DNA of 64,000 nucleotides from Streptomyces albofaciens JCM 4342 (lineage in GTDB: Bacteria > Actinomycetota > Actinomycetes > Streptomycetales > Streptomycetaceae). The position numbers and the translations under genes were made by a program. Location: positions 3,566,501 to 3,630,500 of the forward strand of contig NZ_PDCM01000001.1 of NCBI RefSeq assembly GCF_008634025.1, written 5' to 3'. How positions within the stretch are numbered: position 1 is the stretch's first letter; every line of letters starts with the position of its first letter. The notes under the pieces are model-generated. The model was not told where the DNA came from and ran no database searches. It saw nothing but the letters and a program-made list of their open reading frames with translations. This document shows positions 34,116-42,064 of the stretch, piece after piece.

Positions 34116-35750
34116 TCATGGGGCGCCCGTGCCGGACGCCACCGCCTTCGCCCACCGGTAGTCCGCCTTGCCGCTCGGGGAGCGCCGGATGCGCTCGGTG
34201 AAGACGACCGAGCGGGGCACCTTGTAGCCGGCCAGCCGGGCCCGGCAGTGCTCCTGCACCGCCTCCAGGTCCAGCGGCCCGGCCCCCTCCCGCAGTTGTA
34301 CGACGGCGGCGACCCGGCTGCCCCAGCGCGGGTCCGGCACACCGGCCACCAGCGCGTCGTACACGTCCGGATGGGCCTTCAGCGCCTGCTCGACCTCCTC
34401 CGGGAAGACCTTCTCGCCACCGGAGTTGATGCACTGCGAGCCGCGCCCGAGGACGGTGACGATGCCCGTCTCGTCGACGGTGGCCAGGTCACCGAGCAGC
34501 ACCCACCGTTCGCCGTCCGCCTCGAAGAACGTCTCGGCGGTCTTGCGCGGGTCGTTGTAGTAGCCGAGTGGTACATGCCCGCGCAGGGCGAGCCGCCCCA
34601 CCTCGCCGGCCGCCACCGGGGCGTGCGCCGGGGACGCCGGGTCGACCACGGCGGTGTGCGCGTTGACGCGTAGCCGGAAGCCCCTGTCCGGTCCCGAGTC
34701 CTCGGTGGCGGTGCCGTTGAAGCCCGACTCCGACGAGCCGAAGTTGTTGAGCAGCAGGGCGCCCGGGACCAGCGCGGTGAACTGGGCCCGTACGGTCTCC
34801 GAGAGGATCGCCCCGGAGCTGCTGACGCTGAACAGCGAGGAGCAGTCGGTGCCCTTGAGCGGGCCCGCGAGCGCGTCCGCGAGCGGGCGCAGCATCGCGT
34901 CACCCACCAGCGAGACACTGGTCACCCTCTCGCGCTCGATGGTGCGCAGCACTTCCTCCGGCACGTACTTGCGGTGCAGGACGACCTTCTGGCCGAAGTG
35001 GAAGGCGATGAACGCGGTGAGGGTGGAGGTGCCGTGCATCAGCGGGGGAGTGGGGAAGAAGACCAGGCCCTCGCCGCCCGCGGCGACGCGTTCGGCCAGC
35101 TCCTCGGGGCGCCGTACCGGCTCGCCGGTGGGCGCGCCGCCGCCCATGCCGGAGAAGAAGATGTCCTCGTGCCGCCACATCACGCCCTTCGGCATGCCGG
35201 TGGTGCCACCGGTGTAGATCACGAGCCGGTCGCCGGCGGAGCGCGGCGCGAAGTCCCGGTCGGGTGAGCCGGCCGCCTCGGCCCGCTCGAACGGCACCGG
35301 CGCGATGGCGGGTTCCGGCGTGCCCGGCGGTGGTGTGCCCACCCGTACGAGATGGCGCAGCCGCTCCGCGCGCGGCAGGACGGCGGCGACCCGGCCGGTG
35401 AACTCCGCGTCGAAGACCAGCGCGACCAGGTCGGCGTCCCGGTAGAGGTACGCCAACTCGTCCTCGACGTAGCGGTAGTTGACGTTCACGGGGACGGCGC
35501 GGATCTTCAGGCAGGCGTAGAGGGCCTGGAGGTATTCGACGCCGTTGTAGAGGTGCAGGCCGACGTGCGAGCCCGGGGTGACACCGCGGTCGCGCAGGTG
35601 GTGGGCGAGCCGGTTGGCCGCGCGGTCCAGCTCCGCGTACGTCAGCCGGCGCTCCGCGCCCGTACCCGGGTGGTCCAGGTACACCAGCGCCTCCCGGCCG
35701 GGAACCGTGTCGACGACCGACTCGAACAGATCGGCGAGGTTGTATTCCAC
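34116..35750 (-). CDS. Acyl-CoA synthetase, FadD19-like
   Basis: A 544-residue ANL ligase. Motifs: VNVNYRYVEDELAYLYRDADLVALV, YTGGTTGMPKGVMWRHEDI (P-loop, about 190-208), NNFGSSESGFNGT (A5), GDLATVDETGIVTVLGRGSQCINSGGEKVFPEEVE (hinge, in two parts) and the catalytic lysine in RSPSGKADYRWAK. From memory these, and especially GVMWRHEDI and KADYRWAK, match M. tuberculosis FadD19 (Rv3515c), which activates C24-branched sterol side-chain acids. It is divergent from the EchA19-like gene with operators between them, as fadD19 and echA19 are in mycobacteria. Confidence 0.92.
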   Translation of the reverse strand: MEYNLADLFESVVDTVPGREALVYLDHPGTGAERRLTYAELDRAANRLAHHLRDRGVTPGSHVGLHLYNGVEYLQALYACLKIRAVPVNVNYRYVEDELAYLYRDADLVALVFDAEFTGRVAAVLPRAERLRHLVRVGTPPPGTPEPAIAPVPFERAEAAGSPDRDFAPRSAGDRLVIYTGGTTGMPKGVMWRHEDIFFSGMGGGAPTGEPVRRPEELAERVAAGGEGLVFFPTPPLMHGTSTLTAFIAFHFGQKVVLHRKYVPEEVLRTIERERVTSVSLVGDAMLRPLADALAGPLKGTDCSSLFSVSSSGAILSETVRAQFTALVPGALLLNNFGSSESGFNGTATEDSGPDRGFRLRVNAHTAVVDPASPAHAPVAAGEVGRLALRGHVPLGYYNDPRKTAETFFEADGERWVLLGDLATVDETGIVTVLGRGSQCINSGGEKVFPEEVEQALKAHPDVYDALVAGVPDPRWGSRVAAVVQLREGAGPLDLEAVQEHCRARLAGYKVPRSVVFTERIRRSPSGKADYRWAKAVASGTGAP

Positions 35751-35836
35751 GTCTCCTCCAGGGCGGGCGGCGGCGTCGGTCCGCGGTCATTAGAGCGCCG
35801 CGCGGCGCACGGCGGAAGGGGGCGGACCGCCGGAAA

Positions 35837-35851
35837 CTGACTGCCTGTCAG
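35837..35851. promoter_or_regulatory. CTGAC-N5-GTCAG operator between FadD19-like and EchA19-like genes
   Basis: A perfect 5-bp inverted repeat, CTGAC (35837-35841) and GTCAG (35847-35851), in the divergent promoter region. It is followed by GAAAACTCTT, matching the surroundings of the site at 18373-18387. Confidence 0.55.
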
Positions 35852-35879
35852 AAAACTCTTGAAGTCGGACCCGGGCTCC

Positions 35880-35893
35880 TGCAACCTGTTCTA
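35880..35893. promoter_or_regulatory. KstR-like operator between FadD19-like and EchA19-like genes
   Basis: TGCAACCTGTTCTA fits TnnAACnnGTTnnA at every fixed position. It lies 76 bases before the EchA19-like start and about 130 before the FadD19-like start. The same consensus occurs at 10208. In mycobacteria KstR controls this gene pair. Confidence 0.55.
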
Positions 35894-35968
35894 CGTTCCG
35901 TCGCGGACCGGCTCCGCCCGGACGGCGGCGGACGGGTCCGGTGCGCGACCGTACGGACGGGAGGACGC

Positions 35969-36769
35969 ATGGGCGGGACCGAACATCTGACGGTGACGCG
36001 CGACGGCGCGACCCTGGTGCTCACCCTCGACCGGCCGGAGGCGAAGAACGCGCTGTCGCTGCCGATGCTGGTGGGCCTGTACGACGGCTGGATTGCGGCC
36101 GACGAGGACGACACCGTGCGCTCGATCGTGCTCACCGGCGCGGGCGGCGCCTTCTGCTCCGGCATGGACCTCAAGGCGCTGGCGGGCCGCGGCATGGACG
36201 GCGGACCGTACCGCGACCGCCTGGCGGCCGACCCGGACCTGCACTGGAAGGCGATGCTGCGCCACCACCGCCCGCGCAAGCCCGTGATCGCCGCCGTCGA
36301 GGGCGCCTGCGTCGCCGGCGGCACGGAGATCCTCCAGGGCACCGACATCCGGGTCGCCGGGCGCGGTGCCACGTTCGGGCTGTTCGAGGTGCGGCGGGGG
36401 CTGTTCCCCATCGGCGGGTCCACGGTCCGCCTCCCGCGCCAGATCCCGCGCACCCACGCGCTGGAGATGCTGCTCACCGGGCGCCCGTACACCGCCGAGG
36501 AGGCCGCCCGCATCGGCCTGATCGGCCATGTCGTGCCGGACGGCGACGCGCTCGGCACGGCCCTGGAGATCGCCGGGCGGATCAACGCGTGCGGCCCGCT
36601 CGCCGTCGAGGCGGTCAAGGCTTCCGTCTACGAGACCGCCGGGATGACCGAGGAGGACGGGCTGAAGGCCGAACTGGAACGCGGCTGGCCCATCTTCGGT
36701 ACGGCCGACGCGCAGGAGGGCTCCAGGGCCTTCGCCGAGAAGCGCCCGCCCGTCTTCCGGCGCGCCTGA
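35969..36769 (+). CDS. Enoyl-CoA hydratase/crotonase, EchA19-like
   Basis: A 266-residue crotonase. TGAGGAFCSGMDLKAL (about 60-75) and the VEGACVAGGTEILQGTDIRVAGRGATFG segment (about 111-138) form the CoA pocket and oxyanion hole; IGLIGHVVPDGDAL and a C-terminal FAEKRPPVF helix complete the fold. The GGTEILQGTDIRVAG and LIGHVVPDG wording matches, from memory, M. tuberculosis EchA19 (Rv3516), which hydrates sterol side-chain enoyl-CoA. It hydrates the trans-2-enoyl-CoA formed by an acyl-CoA dehydrogenase. First gene of a four-gene operon with DUF35 and two Ltp genes; 53 bases separate it from the next start. Confidence 0.92.
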   Translation: MGGTEHLTVTRDGATLVLTLDRPEAKNALSLPMLVGLYDGWIAADEDDTVRSIVLTGAGGAFCSGMDLKALAGRGMDGGPYRDRLAADPDLHWKAMLRHHRPRKPVIAAVEGACVAGGTEILQGTDIRVAGRGATFGLFEVRRGLFPIGGSTVRLPRQIPRTHALEMLLTGRPYTAEEAARIGLIGHVVPDGDALGTALEIAGRINACGPLAVEAVKASVYETAGMTEEDGLKAELERGWPIFGTADAQEGSRAFAEKRPPVFRRA

Positions 36770-36822
36770 CCCCGCCCTTCACCGCCGCCCCGCCCGACCC
36801 CGTACGGAAGCGAGGAGCCCGA

Positions 36823-37938
36823 ATGCCACCGATCTCCGGTACTCCCGAGGCGCTGTCGGCCCCGCTCGTCGTGGAGTTCCCCTTCACCCGGTCGCTCGGG
36901 CCCGTACAGAGCGCCTTCCTCACCGGGCTGCGCGAGCGGACCGTCCTCGGCGTGCGGACCACCGACGGGCGGGTGCTGGTGCCGCCCGTCGAGTACGACC
37001 CGGTCACCGCCGAGGAGATACGCGACCTCGTCGAGGTCGGCACCACCGGCACCGTCACCACCTGGGCCTGGAACCCGGCCCCGCGCCGCGGCCAGCCGCT
37101 GGCCACCCCGTTCGCCTGGGTGCTGGTGCGCCTCGACGGCGCGGACACGGCGCTGCTGCACGCCCTGGACGCGGCCGGGCCGGACGCGGTGCGCACCGGG
37201 ATGCGGGTACGCGTCCGGTGGGCCGGGGAGCGCACGGGAGCCATCACGGACATCGCGTGCTTCGAGCCGTACGAGGGCGGGGCGGCGGCCGGGGAGACCA
37301 CGCCGCACAGCGACGAGGCCGGGGAACAGAATCCGCACAGCGGCGAGACCGGCGCACCGGCCCGGCACAGCGATTCGATCAGGGAACCAGCTCCGCACAG
37401 GGGTGAGACCAGGGAACCAGCTCCGCACAGGGGTGAGGCCAGGGAACCAGTCCCGCACAGCGGTGAGTTCGCCGATCCCGTCACCGGTATCACCGCCCCC
37501 GCCCGCCTCGACTACACCTACGCGCCCGGCCGCGCCCAGTCCCGCTACCTCGCCGCCCTCGCCGAGCGCCGCACGGTCGGCGAGCGCTGCCCGTCCTGCC
37601 GCAAGGTCTACGTACCGCCCCGCGGCGCCTGCCCCACCTGCGGCGTGGCCACCCGCGACCAGGTCGAGGTCGGCCCCAACGGGACGGTCACCACCTTCTG
37701 CATCGTCAACATCAAGGCGAAGAACCTCGACATCGAGGTGCCGTACGTGTACGCGCACATCGCCCTGGACGGCGCCGACCTGGCCCTGCACGCGCGCATC
37801 GGCGGCATCCCGTACGACGAGGTACGGATGGGCCTGCGGGTCGAGCCCGTGTGGCGCGACGGCAGCCGCTATCCGGACCACTACCGGCCCACCGGCGAAC
37901 CCGACGCCGACTACGACAGCTACAAGGAGCTGATCTGA
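36823..37938 (+). CDS. Tandem OB-fold/DUF35 protein with 10-residue repeat linker
   Basis: A 371-residue protein with two DUF35-type OB-fold halves (about 10-150 and 225-365). The C-terminal half keeps the zinc ribbon CPSCRKVYVPPRGACPTCG (four Cys, about 254-272); the N-terminal half has the matching GVRTTDGRVLVPP segment but no cysteines. Residues 161-220 are six 10-residue repeats. DUF35 proteins form obligate complexes with Ltp-type thiolases in steroid side-chain cleavage (ChsH2-Ltp2) and a two-domain one (Rv3521) precedes ltp4 and ltp3 in mycobacteria. GAGGAG precedes ATG 36823; the stop overlaps the next ATG (TGATG). Confidence 0.9.
   Translation: MPPISGTPEALSAPLVVEFPFTRSLGPVQSAFLTGLRERTVLGVRTTDGRVLVPPVEYDPVTAEEIRDLVEVGTTGTVTTWAWNPAPRRGQPLATPFAWVLVRLDGADTALLHALDAAGPDAVRTGMRVRVRWAGERTGAITDIACFEPYEGGAAAGETTPHSDEAGEQNPHSGETGAPARHSDSIREPAPHRGETREPAPHRGEAREPVPHSGEFADPVTGITAPARLDYTYAPGRAQSRYLAALAERRTVGERCPSCRKVYVPPRGACPTCGVATRDQVEVGPNGTVTTFCIVNIKAKNLDIEVPYVYAHIALDGADLALHARIGGIPYDEVRMGLRVEPVWRDGSRYPDHYRPTGEPDADYDSYKELI
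37303..37482 (+). repeat. Six tandem 30-bp units inside the DUF35 gene
   Basis: Six in-frame 30-bp units encode decapeptides PHSDEAGEQN, PHSGETGAPA, RHSDSIREPA, PHRGETREPA, PHRGEAREPV and PHSGEFADPV. The fourth and fifth are nearly identical in DNA, a sign of recent duplication. The stretch forms a charged linker between the two OB-fold halves. Confidence 0.9.
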
Positions 37939-39041
37939 TGTCCGCGACCCCCGGCCCCGCCGAAATGCCGTCGCCGGTCCCGGCCGCACCGCCCGCGCGC
38001 GAGGTCGCGGTCGTCGCCTTCGCGCAGAGCCGCCACACCCGCGACACCGCCGAGATCTCCGAAGCCGAACTGCTGCTGCCCGTCCTCCAGGACGCGCTGG
38101 GCCAGGCGGGCCTGCGCGCCGGGGAGATCGACTTCACCTGCTCGGGGTCGTCGGACTACCTCGCCGGGCGGGCCTTCTCCTTCACCATGGCGCTGGACAG
38201 CGTCGGCGCCTGGCCGCCCATCGCCGAGTCGCACGTCGAGACGGACGGCGCCTGGGCGCTGTACGAGGCCTGGGTCAAACTGCTGACCGGCGACGCCGGG
38301 ACCGCGCTCGTCTACGCGTACGGCAAGTCCTCGTCCGGCGAGGTGCGCGACGTGCTCAGCCGCCAGCTGGACCCGTACTACGTCGCGCCCCTGTGGCCCG
38401 ACTCCGTCGCCCTGGCCGCCCTCCAGGCCCAGGCCCTCATCGACGCCGGCGCCACCGACGAAGCGGCGCTGGCCGGGGTCGCGGCACGCAGCCGCGCCGA
38501 CGCGGCGGCCGGTCCGCACGCCCGGCCGACGGGACCCGTACCGCACGGTCCGTACGTGGTCCGGCCCCTGCGCACCGGCGACTGCCCGCCCGTCACCGAC
38601 GGCGCCGCCGCCGTGGTCCTCGCGGCCGGCGACACCGCGCGGCGGCTGTGCGACCGGCCCGCCTGGATCCGCGGCATGGACCACCGCACCGAGGCCCACG
38701 CACTCGGCGTACGGGACCTCACCGACTCACCGTCCACCCGGCTGGCCGCGGAACGCGCCGGAGCCTTCGAACGGCCGGTGGACACCGCCGAACTGCACGC
38801 GCCGTTCACCTCCCAGGAAGTGATCCTCCGCAGGGCGCTGCGGCTGGCCGACGGGGTACGGATCAACCCGTCCGGCGGGGCCCTCGCCGCCAACCCCATG
38901 ATGGCCACCGGACTGGTCCGCATCGGCGAGGCCGCGCGGCGCATCCGGGAAGGCGCCTCCCGGCGGGCGCTGGCCCACGCCACCTCGGGCCCCTGCCTCC
39001 AGCAGAACCTGGTCGCCGTACTGGAAGGGGACCCGCGATGA
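37938..39041 (+). CDS. Thiolase-family lipid-transfer protein, Ltp4-like
   Basis: A 367-residue thiolase-fold protein. After a Pro/Ala-rich leader (about 1-22) it reads EVAVVAFAQSRH, CSGSSDYLAGRAFSF, SHVETDGAWALYEAWVKLLTG, VYAYGKSSSG and a C-terminal RINPSGGALAANPMMATGLVRI. From memory this matches Ltp4 (Rv3522) of M. tuberculosis, where it lies between the DUF35 gene and ltp3. Ltp proteins act as thiolase-like aldolases or thiolases on steroid-CoA side chains together with DUF35 partners. Starts overlap the preceding stop and its own stop overlaps the next start (ATGA), implying coupled translation of a complex. Confidence 0.9.
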   Translation: MSATPGPAEMPSPVPAAPPAREVAVVAFAQSRHTRDTAEISEAELLLPVLQDALGQAGLRAGEIDFTCSGSSDYLAGRAFSFTMALDSVGAWPPIAESHVETDGAWALYEAWVKLLTGDAGTALVYAYGKSSSGEVRDVLSRQLDPYYVAPLWPDSVALAALQAQALIDAGATDEAALAGVAARSRADAAAGPHARPTGPVPHGPYVVRPLRTGDCPPVTDGAAAVVLAAGDTARRLCDRPAWIRGMDHRTEAHALGVRDLTDSPSTRLAAERAGAFERPVDTAELHAPFTSQEVILRRALRLADGVRINPSGGALAANPMMATGLVRIGEAARRIREGASRRALAHATSGPCLQQNLVAVLEGDPR

Positions 39042-40297
39042 GCAAAGCCGGAGGAACGTCCAAGGCCGCACCCGCCAAGGCCACCCCCACCAAGGCCGCG
39101 CCCGCCGACACCACACCCACCAAGGCCGCACCCGTCAAAGAACCCGTCGCCGTCGTCGGCGTCGGCCAGACCCGGCACGTCGCGGCGCGCCGCGACGTCT
39201 CCATCGCGGGGCTCGTCCGCGAAGCCGCCCAACGCGCGCTCGCCGACGCCGAGTTGACATGGCGGGACGTCGACGCCGTGGTCATCGGCAAAGCCCCCGA
39301 CTTCTTCGAGGGCGTGATGATGCCCGAGCTGTACCTCGCCGACGCGCTCGGCGCGGTCGGCAAACCGCTGCTGCGGGTGCACACCGCGGGCTCGGTCGGC
39401 GGTTCCACCGCCCTGGTCGCGGCCGACCTCGTCGCCGCCCGGGTGCACCGCACCGTACTGACCCTCGCCTTCGAGAAGCAGTCCGAGTCCAACGCGATGT
39501 GGGGACTGTCGCTGCCCGTACCCTTCCAGCAGCCGCTGCTGGCCGGCGCGGGCGGCTTCTTCGCCCCGCACGTACGCGCCTACATGCGCCGTACGGGCGC
39601 GCCCGCCACGGTCGGCTCCCTGGTCGCGTACAAGGACCGCCGCAACGCGCTGAAGAACCCGTACGCCCACCTCCACGAGCACGACATCACCCTGGAGAAG
39701 GTCCAGGCGTCGCCGATGCTCTGGGACCCCGTCCGCTACTCCGAGACCTGCCCGTCCTCCGACGGTGCCTGCGCGATGGTCCTGACCGACCGCGCGGGCG
39801 CCCGGCGCGCGCCCCGGCCCGCCGCGTGGGTGCACGGCGGGGCGATGCGCAGCGAACCGACCCTCTTCGCGGGCAAGGACTTCGTCTCCCCGCGGGCGGG
39901 CAAGGACTGCGCGGCCGCGGTCTACCGGCAGGCCGGGATCACCGATCCGCGCCGGGAGATCGACGCCGTCGAGATGTACGTTCCCTTCAGCTGGTACGAG
40001 CCGATGTGGCTGGAGAACCTGGGCTTCGCCGCGCCGGGCGAGGGCTGGAAGCTCACCGAGTCCGGGGCGACCGAACTCGACGGCGACCTGCCCGTCAACC
40101 CCTCCGGCGGCGTCCTGTCCGCCAACCCCATCGGCGCCTCCGGCATGATCCGCTTCGCCGAGGCGGCTCTCCAGGTCCGCGGGCAGGCGGGGGAGCATCA
40201 GGTCCCCGGCGCGCGGCGGGCGCTGGGACATGCGTACGGGGGCGGCTCGCAGTTCTTCTCGATGTGGCTGGTGGGGAGCGAGCCGCCCACTGCCTGA
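39038..40297 (+). CDS. Thiolase-family lipid-transfer protein, Ltp3-like
   Basis: A 419-residue thiolase-fold protein. A Lys/Ala/Pro repeat leader (about 1-38) precedes VAVVGVGQTRHVAARRDVSI, VVIGKAPDFFEGVMMPELYLADALG, VHTAGSVGGSTALVAADLV, EKQSESNAMWGLSLPVPF and the C-terminal VNPSGGVLSANPIGASGMIRFAEAA. These phrases agree from memory with Ltp3 (Rv3523). With Ltp4 and the DUF35 protein it probably forms a complex that cleaves a side-chain CoA intermediate. It is the last gene of the operon; 115 bases lie between it and the end of the tetR-like gene. Confidence 0.9.
   Translation: MSKAGGTSKAAPAKATPTKAAPADTTPTKAAPVKEPVAVVGVGQTRHVAARRDVSIAGLVREAAQRALADAELTWRDVDAVVIGKAPDFFEGVMMPELYLADALGAVGKPLLRVHTAGSVGGSTALVAADLVAARVHRTVLTLAFEKQSESNAMWGLSLPVPFQQPLLAGAGGFFAPHVRAYMRRTGAPATVGSLVAYKDRRNALKNPYAHLHEHDITLEKVQASPMLWDPVRYSETCPSSDGACAMVLTDRAGARRAPRPAAWVHGGAMRSEPTLFAGKDFVSPRAGKDCAAAVYRQAGITDPRREIDAVEMYVPFSWYEPMWLENLGFAAPGEGWKLTESGATELDGDLPVNPSGGVLSANPIGASGMIRFAEAALQVRGQAGEHQVPGARRALGHAYGGGSQFFSMWLVGSEPPTA
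39062..39151 (+). repeat. Three 30-bp units at the start of the Ltp3-like gene
   Basis: Three in-frame units beginning AAGGCCGC at 39062, 39092 and 39122 encode KAAPAKATPT, KAAPADTTPT and KAAPVKEPVA. The first two are close copies; the third diverges into the conserved domain. The resulting leader is Lys/Ala/Pro-rich and probably disordered. Confidence 0.75.
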
Positions 40298-40412
40298 GGG
40301 CCGCGTGTCCCTGGCGGATGCGCCGGCTCCGCACCGAAGAAGGCGCGAGAACTACGCCTGAGACCGTGCGCAAGACCCCGCACGCCCGCACGGGCCCTCA
40401 CCGCCGCACGGC

Positions 40413-40985
40413 TCACCGCCCGACCGTGAGGCCGTCCAGAGTGAGGTCGAGCAGGCGCTCCGCCTGCTCCCGGTGTTCGGCGCCCGCCGAGGTGAGGGCG
40501 ATGCCTTCCAGGGCGGCGCTGAAGTCCGTGGGCCGGACGTCGGTACGGATCACCCCGGCGGCCTTGCAGGCGTCCATGAGCGAGGTGATGGCGTCCCGGA
40601 TCATCTCCCGGCTGTGGCCGTAGGGGTTGCCGCCCGTCGCGGCGATGGCGCGCAGGGCGTCGATCATGCCGTACTTGGCGGTGACGTAGTCCAGGAAGAG
40701 CCGGGTCCACGCGCGCAGGGCCTCCATCGGCTGCTGCTGCGCGAGCAGGGCGGGGGCGGCGTCGCACAGCTGGGCCACCTCGTTGCGGTAGACGGCCTCC
40801 ACCAGGGCTTCCCGGGTGGGGAAGTTGCGGTACAGGGTCGCGCTGCCCACGCCCGCCTCCTTGGCGATGCGTTCCAGGTGTGCGTCCAGTCCCTCCGTCG
40901 TGAACACGCGTACAGCGGCCGCGAGGATCTTCTCCCGGTTGCGCCGTGCGTCGGCCCGCAACGGCCGAAGCGGTTCGTCGGTCAT
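40413..40985 (-). CDS. TetR family transcriptional regulator
   Basis: A 190-residue repressor. The N-terminal HTH (about 12-58) reads ADARRNREKILAAAVRVF ... LERIAKEAGVGSATLYRNFPTREALVEAVY. The ligand domain is of the TetR_C/SBD type with DALRAIAATGGNPYGHSREMIRDAI. Start ATG 40985 gives a normal N-terminus; 24 upstream codons read through the operators and were excluded. Two 20-bp palindromes lie between this gene and the divergent SDR gene, so it most likely represses itself and the SDR. Confidence 0.93.
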   Translation of the reverse strand: MTDEPLRPLRADARRNREKILAAAVRVFTTEGLDAHLERIAKEAGVGSATLYRNFPTREALVEAVYRNEVAQLCDAAPALLAQQQPMEALRAWTRLFLDYVTAKYGMIDALRAIAATGGNPYGHSREMIRDAITSLMDACKAAGVIRTDVRPTDFSAALEGIALTSAGAEHREQAERLLDLTLDGLTVGR

Positions 40986-41025
40986 CAGTGCTCGCCATCC
41001 CCTCTCGGAAGCCTTGCGGCTTGTT

Positions 41026-41045
41026 AAGTGGGGGCGCCTCCACTT
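41026..41045. promoter_or_regulatory. TetR operator 1
   Basis: AAGTGGGGGCGCCTCCACTT is a nearly perfect 20-bp palindrome (arms AAGTGG/CCACTT around GGCGCC). Its centre is 30 bases from operator 2, about three helical turns, which places two repressor dimers on the same face. Confidence 0.8.
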
Positions 41046-41055
41046 AGTCTGGGAC

Positions 41056-41075
41056 AAGCGGGGACGCCTCCGCTT
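41056..41075. promoter_or_regulatory. TetR operator 2
   Basis: AAGCGGGGACGCCTCCGCTT repeats the plan of operator 1 with AAGCGG/CCGCTT arms. Both lie between the tetR-like start (40985) and the SDR start (41139). Confidence 0.8.
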
Positions 41076-41138
41076 TCACTGTAGGTCACCGGCCGGTCAT
41101 GGCGTCGACCTGCACGCACCCGTGGAAGGAAGCCGATC

Positions 41139-41876
41139 GTGCCGGGTATCCAGGGAAAAGTCATCGCGATCACAGGTGCCAGCAGCGGCATCGGTGAAGC
41201 GACCGCGGTCCACCTCGCCGAAAGGGGCGCCCGGCTCGTGCTCGGGGCCCGGCGCGAGGAGCGGCTGAAGGCGGTCGTGGACCGCATCACGGCGAAGGGC
41301 GGCACCGCCGACGGCGTCATCGTCGACGTCACGCGCCGCGCGGACCTCCAGCGCCTGACGGACACGGCCCTCGACCGGTACGGCCGGCTCGACGTCCTGG
41401 TCTCCAACGCGGGCACGATGGCCGTCTCGCCGTTCGACGACCTGCGCCAGGACGACTGGGACGCCATGGTCTCCACCCACATCACCGGTCTGCTCAACGG
41501 CATCGGGGCGGCCCTGCCGGTCTTCCGCCGGCAGCGTTCCGGCCAGTTCGTCAACGTCGGCTCCACCGCGGCCCACGTCGTCAAGTCCCCCCAGGGGGTC
41601 TACGCGGCCACCAAGACGGCGGTGAAAGTACTCACCGAGGGCCTGCGCCAGGAATCGGGTCCCGACCTGCGCGTCACCCTCGTCTCGCCCGGTCTCACCC
41701 ACACCGAAGGCGTCGGCAAGGGCGCCAGTCCGGAGGCCGCGGCCACGATGACCCGGCAACGCGACGAGATCGCCATGCCCCCCTCCGCCGTCGCCTCCGC
41801 CATCGGCTACGCCATCGAACAGCCCGCCGGCGTCGACGTCGGCGAGATCGTCGTCCGGCCCACCGCGCAGGCCTGA
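41139..41876 (+). CDS. Short-chain dehydrogenase/reductase
   Basis: A 245-residue classical SDR. TGASSGIGEATA (about 12-23) binds NAD(P); NAGT (about 90-93) and the catalytic Ser in NVGSTAAH with YAATK (Tyr-x-x-x-Lys, about 153-157) are present. Arg in GARREERL after strand two suggests NADP preference. GTG 41139 follows GGAAGGAAG. Substrate unknown; divergent from a TetR gene with twin operators, so it is probably induced by a small electrophile or quinone-like compound, as for many TetR/SDR pairs. Confidence 0.93.
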   Translation: MPGIQGKVIAITGASSGIGEATAVHLAERGARLVLGARREERLKAVVDRITAKGGTADGVIVDVTRRADLQRLTDTALDRYGRLDVLVSNAGTMAVSPFDDLRQDDWDAMVSTHITGLLNGIGAALPVFRRQRSGQFVNVGSTAAHVVKSPQGVYAATKTAVKVLTEGLRQESGPDLRVTLVSPGLTHTEGVGKGASPEAAATMTRQRDEIAMPPSAVASAIGYAIEQPAGVDVGEIVVRPTAQA

Positions 41877-42064
41877 CCGGCGGCGAGCCGGGCCGCCCGG
41901 CAACGCACCCACCCGATTGGCGAACGACGGCGGTCCGACGCGGTCCGACGCCGGTCCTGGCGGGAGTCTCCCGCGCAACGCGCTCTGTCCGTCCCCGTAG
42001 GCGATGACTAGGCTGACCGCCACGCCGAACCAGGGGGACCACGAGGACCGGAAGGAGCGGCGAC

